From assembly GCA_905116865.2 (NCBI GenBank), contig CAJHNH020001580.1:523196-587195 (forward strand): DNA of 64,000 nucleotides, written 5' to 3'. Numbering within the stretch: the first letter of the stretch is position 1; every line of letters starts with the position of its first letter. The notes beneath the pieces are model-generated. The model did no database searches. It saw nothing but the letters and a program-made list of their open reading frames with translations, and was not told the DNA's origin. Origin of the DNA: Candidula unifasciata (Eukaryota; Mollusca; Gastropoda; Stylommatophora; Geomitridae). Position numbers and translations under genes: made by a program. Positions 33,465 through 45,379 of the stretch are shown piece after piece.

Positions 33465-34610
33465 CTGACAATGACCATACATGATGTACGAGGTGCTGAC
33501 AATGACCATATATGTTGTACGAGGTGCTGACAATGACCATACATGTTGTACAAGGTGCTGACAATGACCATATATGCTGTATGAGGTGCTGACAATGACC
33601 ATATATGTTGAACAAGGTCCTGACAATGACCATACATGTTGTACAAGGTGCTGACAATGACCATATATGCTGTATGAGGTGCTGACAATGACCATATATG
33701 TTGAACAAGGTCCTGACAATGATCATATATGTTGTATGAGGTGCTAACAATGACCATATATGTTGTACGAGGTGCTGACAATGACCATATATGTTGTACG
33801 AGGTGCTGACAATGACCATATATGTTGTACAAGGTGCTGACAATGACCATATATGCTGTATGAGGTGCTGACAATGACCATATATGTTGTATGAGGTGCG
33901 GACAATGACCAAATATGTTGTACGAGGTGCGGACAATGACCATATATGTTGTATGAGGTGCTGACAATGACCATATATGTTGTACGAGGTGCGGACAATG
34001 ACCATATACGTTGTACGAGGTGCGGACAATGACCATATATGTTGTACGAGGTGCTGACAATGACCATATATGTTGTATGAGGTGCTGACAATGACCATAT
34101 ATGTTGTATGAGGTGCTAACAATGACCATATATGTTGTACGAGGTGCTGACAATGACCATACATGATGTACGAGGTGCTGACAATGACCATATATGTTGT
34201 ACGAGGTGCTGACAATGACCATACATGTTGTACAAGGTGCTGACAATGACCATATATGCTGTATGAGGTGCTGACAATGACCATATATGTTGTACAAGGT
34301 CCTGACAATGATCATATATGTTGTATGAGGTGCTGACAATGACCATATATGTTGTACGAGGTGCTGACAATGAGGATATATGTTGTACAAGGTCCTGACA
34401 ATGACGATATATGTTGTACAAGGTCCTGACAATGATCATATATGTTGTACGAGGTGCTGACAATGACGATGCATGCTGTACGAGGTGCTGACAATGACGA
34501 TGCATGTTGTACGAGGTGCTGACAATGACGATGCATGTTGTACGAGGTGCTGACAATGACCATATATGTTGTACATGGTGCTGACAATGACGATGCATGT
34601 TGTAAGAGAT
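33465..34610. repeat. 31-bp minisatellite, about 37 copies
   Basis: Unit TGACAATGACCATATATGTT plus GTACGAGGTGC. Larger blocks repeat (a 4-unit block with TTGAACAAGGTCC recurs). Long open frames on the minus strand come from lack of stops in the unit, not from genes. Lies just upstream of TYSND1 coding exon 1. Confidence 0.95.
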
Positions 34611-34648
34611 GATGAAAGAATTTCAGACTGGCTACCTCATTCCACAAA

Positions 34649-34915
34649 AGCCGTCATGGTGTAGCGGCTAGACACTCATGTGCGGATTCAAAGATCATGG
34701 GTTCAGGTTCTGACGGAGTCGGACTTTTCAAAAATGACCTTGGCTCCCAGGTCGATCCAGCCTTATATGGGTACCTGGTAAAATCTTGGGAAGTAAAGGC
34801 AGCACAGTGTGATGTTGACTACATCACCTACCGAGTGCCAGTTGGTCTATAAAATATAGGTCTAGCGCTAAATAAGGCCTGAAGGTACGGAAAAGGGTCC
34901 TTTACTTATTTCATC
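34649..34915 (+). mobile_element. SINE family A, best full-length copy
   Basis: tRNA-like head with A-box region TGGTGTAGCGGCTAGA and B-box region GGGTTCAGGTTC. Then come TTGGCTCCCAGGTCGATCCA, GGGAAGTAAAGGCAGC, TGACTACATCACC, CAGTTGGTCTATAAAATATA and AAAAGGGTCCTTTACTT. Defines a tRNA-derived SINE of about 265 bp. Confidence 0.8.
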
Positions 34916-34924
34916 CCATCGAAA

Positions 34925-35335
34925 ACACTTCTTCTTCACTTCCTCTTTTACTGCTTCAGGCGTCAAGGGAGATATAAGTGTCTGCTTTTTGCCCATCTAG
35001 CCGTGGCAAACATAGACATTTCATGCTCTTGAAGAGTTTCTCTGATGTTATATTTCCATCTTGTTCTTCATCTACCTTGTGCTCTACACCACTTTTCTCT
35101 ATTGGTGAATGCATTGTAGGGTATGATATCTCAAGACATTTTCTCTAAGTGGCCAAAGCTTTTGATCTGGTATATTTGTAATTCAGAATTGGTTCTGTGC
35201 CGACCTTTTCTCTTTTGACCTCATCCCTGATTTGATCTCTTCTGGTCACTCCTGCATCACTTCTAGGACATCTTATTTCCATGATTATTAATTTTTCTTT
35301 TCTGGTTAGAAAACTATAGCTGCACAATACCATCA
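34925..35335 (-). mobile_element. LINE C-terminal fragment, minus strand
   Basis: Reads MEIRCPRSDAGVTRRDQIRD and KVGTEPILNYK, nearly the same as 23421-23540 (plus). Confidence 0.6.
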
Positions 35336-35399
35336 GCCATGAACAAGACTATAGACAAGGGCTCAAAGTTAGCAGGCTGAAAGCTTATGGTCCACTGGG

Positions 35400-36112
35400 A
35401 CAGAATGAGAAGGAGAAGCAGTGTGACAGCAGAGAGGAGGAGACGCAGTGTGACAGCAGAGAGGAGGAGAAGCAGTGTAGCAGAGAGAATGAGAAGCAGT
35501 GTGACAGCAGAGAGAAGGAGAAACAGTGTGACAGCAGAGAGGAGGAGAAGCAGTGTGACAGCAGAGAGAAGGAGAAGCAGTGTGACAGCAGAGAGAAGGA
35601 GAAGCAGTGTGACAGCAGAGAGAAGGAGAAGCAGTGTGACAGCAGAGAGAAGGAGAAGCAGTGTGACAGCAGAGAGAAGGAGAAGCAGTGTGACAGCAGA
35701 GAGAAGGAGAAGCAGTGTGACAGCAGAGAGAAGGAGAAGCAGTGTGACAGCAGAGAGAAGGAGAAGCAGTGTGACAGCAGAGAGAAGGAGAAGCAGTGTG
35801 ACAGCAGAGAGAAGGAGAAGCAGTGTGACAGCAGAGAGAAAAAGAAGCAGTGTAGCAGAGAGAAGGAGAAGCAGTGTGACAGCAGAGAGAAGGAGTATCA
35901 GTGTGACAGCAGAGAGAAGGAGAAGCAGTGTGACAGCAGAGAGAAGGAGAAGCAGTGTGACAGCAGAGAGAAGGAGAAGCAGTGTAGCAGAGAGAAGGAG
36001 AAGCAGTGTGACAGCAGAGAGAAGGAGAAGCAGTGTGACAGCAGAGAGGAGGAGAAGCAGTGTGACAGCAGAGAGTTGGAGAAGCAGTGGGACAGCAGGG
36101 AGGAGGAGAAAT
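35400..36112. repeat. 27-bp minisatellite, about 26 copies
   Basis: Unit AGAGAGAAGGAGAAGCAGTG plus TGACAGC, with some 24-bp units lacking GAC. Purine-rich on the plus strand. Confidence 0.95.
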
Positions 36113-36259
36113 AGAGGGAGAATAACTTTGACGTATACTATGCCTTTTCCAATTATTTGCATTATTACAACTGTTTCATTTATGTGTGCAATTCCTGGTT
36201 TAAAGTGTGAAACAGCAAATTACTTTTAGTAAATAAGTAAACAGTTGGCTGGTTGTGAC

Positions 36260-37185
36260 ACCTCTCCTATTTCTAGATGATAGTGTTACAGCCCTCCTAT
36301 TTCTAGATGACAGTGTTACAGCCCTCCTATTTCTAGATGATAGTGTTACAGCCCTCCTATTTCTAGATGATAGTGTTACAGCCCTCCTATTTCTAGATGA
36401 TAGTATTACAGCCCTCCTTTTTCTAGATGACAGTGTTACAGCTCTCCTATTTCTAGATGATAGTATTACAGCCCTCCTTTTTCTAGATGACAGTGTTACA
36501 GCTCTCCTATTTCTAGATAATAGTGTTACAGCTCTCCTATTTCTAGATAATAGTGTAGCAGTTCTCCTATTTCTAGATGACAGTGTTACAGCTCTCCTAT
36601 TTCTAGATGACAGTGTTACAGCTCTCCTATTTCTAGATGATAGTATTACAGCCCTCCTATTTCTAGATGATAGTGTTACAGCCCTCCTATTTCTAGATGA
36701 TAGTATTACAGCCCTCCTTTTTCTAGATGACAGTGTTACAGCTCTCCTATTTCTAGATGATAGTATTACAGCCCTCCTTTTTCTAGATGACAGTGTTACA
36801 GCTCTCCTATTTCTAGATAATAGTGTTACAGCTCTCCTATTTCTAGATAATAGTGTAGCAGTTCTCCTATTTCTAGATGACAGTGTTACAGCTCTCCTAT
36901 TTCTAGAGGACAGTGTTACAGCTCTTATATTTCCAGATGATAGTGTTACACCATTCCTATTTCTAGATGATAGTGTTACAGCTCTCCTGTTTCCAGATGA
37001 TAGTGTTACATCTCTCCTATTTCCAGATAATAGTGTTACAACTCTCCTATTTCCAGATAATAGTGTTACACCATTCCTATTTTCAGATGATAGTGCTACA
37101 CCTTTCCTATTTCTAGAGGATAGTGTTACAGCTCTTATATTTCCAGACGATAGAGTTACCACTCTCCTATTTCCAGATGACAGCT
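36260..37185. repeat. 30-bp minisatellite, about 31 copies, with higher-order blocks
   Basis: Unit CTCCTATTTCTAGATGATAG plus TGTTACAGCC. A 10-unit (300-bp) block is duplicated exactly: 36421-36600 equals 36721-36900. Confidence 0.95.
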
Positions 37186-37365
37186 GATAATTGCTTCTCT
37201 CAACAGCACAAAGCCTGGGCAATACTCTACAGACTATGTATTGCTCCTGCAGCATGATCCTGCTCTTGACTGTTTTGTTTATTGCAAAGGGAAGATAACA
37301 TCAATATGTTTGGAAGAAAGCATGCTGGAGAAGATGCCAGATCAAAACAGCAGTGTGTATTTGTC

Positions 37366-37800
37366 TACTGCCTATCAGTGCTTCCAACCCAGACCACCTG
37401 CCAGTCAAGGCTATGGACCTGCTGCCTATCAGTGCTTCCAACCTAGACCACCTGCCAGTCAAGGCTATGGACCTGCTGCCTATCAGTGCTTCCAACCTAG
37501 ACCACCTGCCAGTCAAGGCTATGGACCTGCTGCCTATCAGTGCTTCCAACCCAGACCACCTGCCATTCAAGGCTATGGACCTGCTGCCTATCAGTGCTTC
37601 CAACCCAGACCACCTGCCAGTCAAGGCTATGGACCTGCTGCCTATCAGTGCTTCCAACCTAGACCACCTGCCAGTCAAGGCTATGGACCTGCTGCCTATC
37701 AGTGCTTACAACCTAGACCACCTGCCAGTCAAGGCTATGGACCTGCTGCCTATCAGTGCTTACAACCTAGACCACCTGCCAGTCAAGGCTATGGACCTGG
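37366..37800. repeat. 54-bp minisatellite, 8 copies
   Basis: Unit GCCTATCAGTGCTTCCAACC, CAGACCACCTGCCAGTCAAG, GCTATGGACCTGCT. A plus frame of 203 residues (37241-37849) gives a repeated AYQCFQPRPPASQGYGPA. No splice sites, signal peptide or coding flanks were seen and other frames are open too, so it is listed as a repeat. Confidence 0.9.
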
Positions 37801-38369
37801 CCTGCTCTGTCATATTACGTTTTCAGGTTGCATTTTTTTATTCTTGGAATAAAGTTAGTATTCTTTCCTAGTGCCTTTATACGATAGCCCAGTCATATGT
37901 GACTAAGACCCGACAGTAATACAGTAAACAGTAACAATGTAAGTATGTCACCTTCAGTTTCTAAAGTAAATAAGTGTCTGCAGGATTGGAATAAATATTT
38001 GTCTCCGTGAGGCATTTTTTTTTAGCCTAACTGTAATAGAGTATCAGCACCTTTTTAGACACTTTTTAGTGAGTACCGGCACCTTGTTTTTAATGAGGAA
38101 GGGTCCTATAGTGTAGATCACATTTTCTAAACTATATCTTCCTCTTCTCTTCCCCTAGCTCCTTCACCAAAGTGGTGGGGTGGGGGGGGGGGGTTGAGGG
38201 GTATAAGGATCTTCTGTGTGCTATTTCTAATGCATTAGGACTGGGGGAAAAAATGATAACATCAGGAAGAGTTATAGTAGCAGTAATTTAGATAACAATA
38301 TCCTATTCACCCCACGTAATATCTATTATGATTCTGCATTAATTAATTTGCTATTTAATATCTTAATTG

Positions 38370-39010
38370 TGGTGTAGATTTTTCTTCTGTCTTTCTAGCC
38401 CCCCAATGGAGCACAGGCCTTCAACTAACTCACACCAAGTCGTTCTATCCTTCGCTAGTGCATGCAGCTCTCCCCATCTTTCTAACTTTATTCTCCAACT
38501 CCCTTCTCCATGTGCTTTTTGGCCTTCCTTTATTCCTATGCCCCTGTGGGTTGCAATACAAAGACATTCTAGTTATATAGTTCTCTGGTTTTCTCAATGT
38601 GTGTCCTATCTATTGCCAGCATCTTTTCTTTACCTCTTGGTCTACTCGAGCTTGCTTAGTTATCTCCCAAAGCTCTACATTAGTGATTCTATCATACCAT
38701 TTAATTCTCTCTGTTCTGCACAGGCACTGTTTAATTAATGTCTGTAGTTTATTAGTAATTGCCTTAGTTGTTCTCCATGTTTCCGCCCCATACTGATTTA
38801 ACTAATTACAAATTTTAAGTTTAGTATTTCTTTTAATCTCCACAAATCCCCTAGTGCTATGAATGCTCCTCTAGCTTTTTGTATTCTTATTTTATCTACA
38901 TTACTGCCCTAAATAGGTGCACAACGCCATGTCTTGGAGTGGGGTGCAATTAAGAGAAACCACATTACTATTTTCATGATTTATTCTAATTATCTTTGTC
39001 TTTCCTTTAT
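38370..39010 (-). mobile_element. LINE C-terminal fragment, minus strand
   Basis: Reads PQGHRNKGRPKSTWRRELEN, KVRKMG, then an RPVLHWG tail. Degraded upstream part. Confidence 0.6.
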
Positions 39011-39249
39011 GGATTTTCAGACCTAGCTGATGTGATCTCGCATCATCAATTTAATTTATCTTGCATCTGATTCTGTGAATGGGACAGAAGAGAAATTACA
39101 TTATCTACTGCCTTTTTTTACACCACCGCCTCTGCCATTTTTGTAAAGGGAAATTAATGTGGGCCAAGTGTTAAAATTCCTGGGCCTGAAAGAGTTAAGT
39201 TTCACTGTAAAATGCATAATTTAGTATTAAATATTGTACTACAGTTGTG

Positions 39250-39550
39250 AACCAGCCATCATTTTGATGATCATAAATGAAAATATAATATCTCCTTCTT
39301 TCGTTTGCTAGAAATCGACTATCTGTATCCACAATGTTGTCTCTAGTATGAATTTCACTGTCTTGTGTAATTCACTCAGCGACCCATAAAGTTTGACTTG
39401 CACCAATATTTCTCTTGGCCAAAAGTTTTGCCTTGATATGGGAACAGTCTTGGAGGACGTGATCTGTTGTCTCAGGTGCCAATCCACATGTGCACATGGC
39501 TGATTCGAGGATTAACAATTTTGTGTACATGTGGCTGCAAACTATAATAT
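39250..39550 (-). mobile_element. LINE C-terminal fragment with CCHC-like end
   Basis: Reads SAMCTCGLAPETTDHVLQDC, the Cys/His motif at the end of I/Jockey-type ORF2 proteins. No RT left. Confidence 0.6.
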
Positions 39551-39779
39551 ACAATTATTTTTTCTAATATAAATATAAGGACTTGGAACATTAAAAAAAA
39601 AATTAAATAACTGATTTACTGTTATCGAAGTTATACTGTGTATGGTATAGTTTTGTCATATGAATGATACTGATAATCAGACAGAGCAATATAAAGTTAT
39701 ACTGATTATATTTTATTTATATTTTTATAAAGTACAAGAACCCAAACTTGTCATTCCTAAATGACATAAACGCTTTACT

Positions 39780-40207
39780 TGAAGACCCACTGTACTTGGG
39801 TGCTGGACCAGGTAGTCCCTCAACACAGGTCACAGAGACGTGCGGGGGTCACTGCTGTGTAGTGTGTACCCTGGAGTGTGGTGGGCCCTCGACAACCTTC
39901 TGTCTGTTCTCGGCTCCCCCGTCCATTCCCCCCATGATGTCGTCACACTATGACGTCACCGGTTTGGGGACACGCCACACAAAAATCGGAGCGATCTCAA
40001 TCTCCATCTGTACGTCATATTTACATCTGAAACTCACACCCCGGGTGGAAACCACATTTATCTCTTAGTCAGCCAAACTGTACAAGAATTCGATCAGTAA
40101 ATCCTTTAAATTTCATCAAAATGTAAACTAGGTCAAGGGTCATGCTGTGCCAATGTCCCTGCTGGAGTCCGTGTAGACCCCGTTTAACTTGGAACGTTAC
40201 GAGAACG
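39780..40207 (+). promoter_or_regulatory. Candidate promoter and non-coding first exon with a CRE
   Basis: A relatively GC- and CpG-rich segment in an AT-rich neighbourhood. It holds a palindromic CRE TGACGTCA at 39951-39958 and further TACGTCA/GTCGTCA half-sites, and ends in a strong donor AACG|GTGAGT at 40208. It lies between TYSND1 (minus) and the Gln-rich gene (plus), as a shared or divergent promoter would. A 106-residue open frame crosses it but has no coding character. Assignment is inference. Confidence 0.45.
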
Positions 40208-41460
40208 GTGAGTGTTTTGTGAATTTTCTTTCAGTGATAAATTTTCTACACTGCGTGCAGGACGTACATAAATCTATGTTCAGATGACCTAAACTAACCT
40301 TTCCTACTCCTTTTAGTCCCCCGTTAACTCATACCCGAGTGTAGCTTGGTCGTAGCGAAGATCACATTGATGAGTGCGGCGGGCCGCGTACGATCGTATC
40401 GCATTAAAAAATGAAATGAGTGAGCAGTGCATGCAGTACATTGATTGACCATGCAAGTTGGGCCTGACTTTAAAAAAACAACCCATCAATCTCTCTACAT
40501 TCTTGACATTTTGCACATCAAAACACCTGTTTGGGCACATTCCCCTCATTCACCACTACTAGGGCTAAATTTAATTGGTCGAAAAGTTAGGGTGGATAAG
40601 AAAGATAAATTGGGGATTAATAATTTATAAAACAGAACAGTTCTGATCGAGAGCCCTCTACTTACTTAACTACCCACTACTGAGTAGCCTACTTTCTTTA
40701 TTTAATAAGTTTGCCATGGTTAGACTTGAAGAGTAGAGGAGTCTTATCATAAACACATAGATACAATGTTGCTGTAGTTACAGTGGACTGTGGTACAGTG
40801 GTCCGAGTTTACGCTTGGGGTGGGCAGAAAAGGCACCGGCACACATTTCTCAGATTAACCATATCTATCATGGAATCAATGCGGAAGGGTTGGGATATCC
40901 ATAGAACCAAGCTAAAGTTGTTTTTTTTTTAGGGGGGGGGGGGGGGCACTTTACAACTCATTATTTCTGGGTCAAAAGTATTATTAATAGTCAAATTAAA
41001 AAAAAATTTGAAGAAATTTTTTGTTATCTACATTCCACCAGCATATATAAGATAATAATTTATTGCTATATCAGAACCCCAATGCAAACAACAAACTATA
41101 TAATCATATATGATTTATTACGAATTGCGTATAGCAAGGTTATATTTTTTTAGTTAGGAATATATATTTTAAAAAACATAGATGCCAGATTAGGTGCTTG
41201 TTTTATTTTTTTTTTTTTTACACAACCATTGTTACTTTTCCCCCCTCGCCATCACTTTGTTGTCAAGGGACTTCTGCACTTTCTTGTTTCAAAACTAAGA
41301 AAAAAGATTATAACTTGCATCACTTCTTCTATCATTGTCCTTAAAAGGACAGTTGGCATATTATGTTGTTTACAGCTAGGCTGCGATATTTGGGCCTTTT
41401 TAACCCAATATGTTATTTACAAAAAAAAAAACCCAATCTCTTACTGTCACCTTGTAGAAG
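40208..41460 (+). other. Putative first intron of the Gln-rich gene; no gene seen
   Basis: AT-rich, with G- and T-runs and short chance frames. Begins with the donor GTGAGT. Confidence 0.4.
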
Positions 41461-41462
41461 CA

Positions 41463-42987
41463 CGTCTGCCATTTTAAAAATGAAGACAGGAGATACTATA
41501 ACCAGCTTGCCGTGAAGCACGTCTATGCCATCTGTAAGATAATGACAGGAGATCCTATAACCAGCTTGCCATGAAGCACGTCTATGCCATCTTTAAGATA
41601 AAGACAGGAGATATTATAACCAGCTTGCCATGAAGCACATCTATGCCATCTTTAAGATAAAGACAGGAGATATTATAACCAGCTTGCCATGAAGCACGTC
41701 TATGCCATCTTTAAGATAAAGACAGGAGATATTATAACCAGCTTGTCATGAAGCACGTCTATGCCATCTTTAAGATAAAGACAGGAGAAACTATAACCAG
41801 CTTGCCATGAAGCACGTCTATGCCATCTTCAAGATAAAGACAGGAGGAACTATAACCAGCATGCCATGAAGCACGTCTATGCCATCTTTAAGATAAAGAC
41901 AGGAGAAACTATAACCAGCTTGTCATGAAGCACTTCTATGCCATCTTTAAGATAAAGACAGGAGATATTATAACCAGCTTGCCATGAAGCACGTCTATGC
42001 CATCTTTAAGATAAAGACAGGAGGAACTATAACCAGCTTGCCATGAAGCAGGTCTATGCCATCTTTAAGATAAAGACAGGAGAAACTATAACCAGCTTGT
42101 CATGAAGCACGTCTATGCCATTTTTAAGATAAAGACAGGAGAAACTATACCCAGCTTGTCATGAAGCACGTCTATGCCATCTTTAAGATAAAGACAGGAG
42201 AAACTATAACCAGCTTGCCATGAAGCACGTCTATGCCATCTTTAAGATAAAGACAGGAGATATTATAACCAGCTTGCCATGAAGCATGTCTATGCCATCT
42301 TTAAGATAAAAACAGGAGATATTATAACCAGCTTGCCATGAAGCACATCTATGCCATCTTTAAGATAAAGACAGGAGATATTATAACCAGCTTGCCATGA
42401 AGCACATCTATGCCATCTTTAAGATAAAGACAGGAGATATTATAACCAGCTTGCCATGAAGCACATCTATGCCATCTTTAAGATAAAGACAGGAGATATT
42501 ATAACCAGCTTGCCATGAAGCACATCTATGCCATCTTTAAGATAAAGACAGGAGATCCTATAACCAGCTTGCCATGAAGCACATCTATGCCATCTTTAAG
42601 ATAAAAACAGGAGATATTATAACCAGCTTGCCATGAAGCACATCTATGCCATCTTTAAGATAAAGACAAGAGATCCTATAACCAGCTTGCCATGAAGCAC
42701 GTCTATGCCATCTTTAAGATAAAGACAGGAGGAACTATAACCAGCTTGTCATGAAGCACGTCTATGCCATCTTTAAGATAAAGACAGGAGATATTATAAC
42801 CAGCTTGCCATGAAGCATGTCTATGCCATCTTTAAGATAAAAACAGGAGATATTATAACCAGCTTGCCATGAAGCACATCTATGCCATCTTTAAGATAAA
42901 GACAGGAGATATTATAACCAGCTTGCCATGAAGCACATCTATGCCATCTTTGAGATAAAGACAGGAGGAACTATACCCAGCTTGCCA
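41463..42987. repeat. 59-bp minisatellite, about 26 copies
   Basis: Unit contains AACCAGCTTGCCATGAAGCA, CGTCTATGCCATCTTTAAGA and TAAAGACAGGAGATATTAT. A variant block (GCATGTCT plus AAAACAGG) recurs 9 units apart (about 42270 and 42810). Confidence 0.95.
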
Positions 42988-43085
42988 TGGAAACAATCAG
43001 TAGAGGTACCTTAGAGTGGCTGCTGCATTGGAGGATTGAGCATGCATGGAAATGCCCAGTGTGCCAAGACGTCGATTGTTTTAAC
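42988..43085 (+). mobile_element. I-type LINE tail fragment
   Basis: Reads TLEWLLHWRIEHAWKCPVCQ, as at 28820 and 51050. Confidence 0.5.
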
Positions 43086-43089
43086 ATAT

Positions 43090-44120
43090 CATAACATCCA
43101 TAACTCTCTGGTAGTTATTGCAAAACATTACGGGAAACTTTTAACACAGACAGATATTTGTTCCACAACTCTGATAGTTATTGCAAAAATTGTGGGGAAA
43201 CTTTAACATAGACAGCTGTTTGTTCCACAACTCTCTGATTGTTACTGCAAAAATTATGGGAAAGTTCAATTGAGACAGCTGTTTGTTACAAAACTCTTTG
43301 ATAGTTATTGCAAACATTAAGGGGAAACTTAAACATAGACAGCTATTTGTTCCATAACTGTCTGACAGAGATTGCAAACATTATGGGAAGCTTCAACTGA
43401 GACAGCTGTTTGTTCCACAAACATTATAAACATAGACAGCTATTTGTTCCATAACTGTCTGACAGAGATTGCAAACATTATGGGAAGCTTCAACTGAGAC
43501 AGCTGTTTGTTCCACAAACATTATTGGGAAATTAACTTTACCAAAAATATTGAATGAAAAGGGATTGGAGAGCCATGCATGAAAGCTGATCTTGGCTCCA
43601 AACAAGGCAGAGACAAGGAGAAATTTTAACACTGTGTCAGCTGTTTGTTCCATAACTCTCTGATAATGTTTGCAAACATTATGGGAAATTTTATCTCAGA
43701 CAACTATTTGTTCCAAAACTCTCTGATTGTTATTACAACATCATGGGAAACTTTATCTCAGACAACTATTTGTTCCAAAACTCTCTGATTGTTATTGCAA
43801 ACATTATGGGAAACTTTATCTCAGACAACTATTTGTTCCATAACTCTCTGATTGTTATTACAACATCATGGGAAACTTTATCTCAGACAACTATTTGTTC
43901 CATAACTCTATGGTTGTTATTGCAAACATTATGGGAAACTTTATCTCAGTCAACTATTTGTTCCAAAACTCTCTGATTGTTATTACAACATCATGGGAAA
44001 CTTTATCTCAGACAACTATTTGTTCCAAAACTCTCTGATTGTTATTACAACATCATGGGAAACTTTATCTCAGATAACTATTTGTTCCACAACTCTTTGA
44101 AAGTGATTGCAACATTATGG
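43090..44120. repeat. About 62-bp imperfect minisatellite, about 16 copies
   Basis: Unit CATCATGGGAAACTTTATCT, CAGACAACTATTTGTTCCAA, AACTCTCTGATTGTTATTAC, AA; the left half is more diverged. A non-repeat stretch interrupts it at 43540-43620. Confidence 0.9.
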
Positions 44121-44195
44121 GATGTTAACCACATCACCCACAGTAGCCGACTGGTTTATAAAATGTAGGTCTAGTACTATTTGCCCAATATAACT
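44105..44195 (+). mobile_element. SINE family A 3' fragment
   Basis: GATGTTAACCACATCACCCA, CCGACTGGTTTATAAAATGT, AGGTCTAGTACTATTTGCCC. Confidence 0.6.
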
Positions 44196-44294
44196 GGTGT
44201 GTGAGTGGGTTCTTAACTCTTATATAACTGGATGAAAGCTTTACCTAACTGGCATATAAATTCTGCAAATTCAGTGGCTGTTTGCATCAAGATG

Positions 44295-44956
44295 CTGTTA
44301 GATGCATCTAACAATACACACCTGAAGCACATCCATGAAACAGTCTACACTAACAGATGCATCTAACAATTCACACCTGAAGCACATACATGAAACAGTC
44401 TACACTAACAGATGCATCTAACAATACACACCTGAAGCACATGCATGAAACAGTCTACACTAACAGATGCATCTAACAATTCACACCTGAAGCACATACA
44501 TGAAACAGTCTACACTAACAGATGCATCTAACAATACACACCTGAAGCACATACATGAAACAGTCTACACTAACAGATGCATCTAACAATACACACCTGA
44601 AGCACATACATGAAACAGTCTGCACTAACAGATGCATCTAACAATACACACCTGAAGCACATACCTGAAACAGTCTGCACTAACAGATGCATCTAACAAT
44701 ACACACCTGAAGCACATACATGAAACAGTCTGCACTAACAGATGCATCTAACAATACACACCTGAAGCACATGCATGAAACAGTCTGCACTAACAGATGC
44801 ATCTAACAATACACACCTGAAGGACATGCATGAAACAGTCTGCACTAACAGATGCATCTAACAATACACACCTGAAGGACATGCATGAAACAGTCTGCAC
44901 TAACAGATGCATCTAACAATACACACCTGAAGCACATACATGAAACAGTCTGCACA
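44295..44956. repeat. 55-bp minisatellite, 12 copies
   Basis: Unit TAACAGATGCATCTAACAAT, ACACACCTGAAGCACATACA, TGAAACAGTCTGCAC. Confidence 0.95.
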
Positions 44957-45379
44957 ACTATTGTAACATAACACACATGCCTCCGACTGCCACACCACTG
45001 CTGCAAGCCAAATATCATCTTCCAGTTTTGACAAAGTTTTTAATGGCAGTTCGGGAGAATTATCAAAGTCACAGCCATGAGACTATTCAGAAATATCTTC
45101 ATCTTCACTCTGTGATTTAAAACAGTTAGGACAATATCCTATAGCATCATAGATTTTCAGTAAACTGGTCCACCATGTGGCTCTAATGATCAGCCACCAT
45201 TTTGAAACATCTGCCTAATGTGTCATCAACATGGGAGCTCACCAAAGAAATGCATGGCAAATTTACTTTAAGCACTATCAAATTGCTTCCCTTAAAGAAA
45301 CATCGAGACATGAAATAACTAACAGCTTCAACAACATCGCAAAAATCCAGTTTTAACATAATGGCCAGCATCCAGCTTT

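Noticed and set aside
33396..34647. Long overlapping minus-strand frames rich in YGHCQHLV
   Set aside because: The 31-bp array gives several stop-free frames; three overlapping frames of similar length cannot all be genes and none has a splice or coding context.
35314..37255. Long frames (LLLLSAVT, RRSSVTAE, ALLFLDDSVT repeats) on both strands
   Set aside because: Products of 27-bp and 30-bp arrays whose period is a multiple of three.
39748..40068. 106-residue frame in the GC-rich island as a coding exon
   Set aside because: The composition is promoter-like (CRE, CpG), no family resemblance is seen and no in-phase partner exon was found; kept as promoter or 5' UTR.
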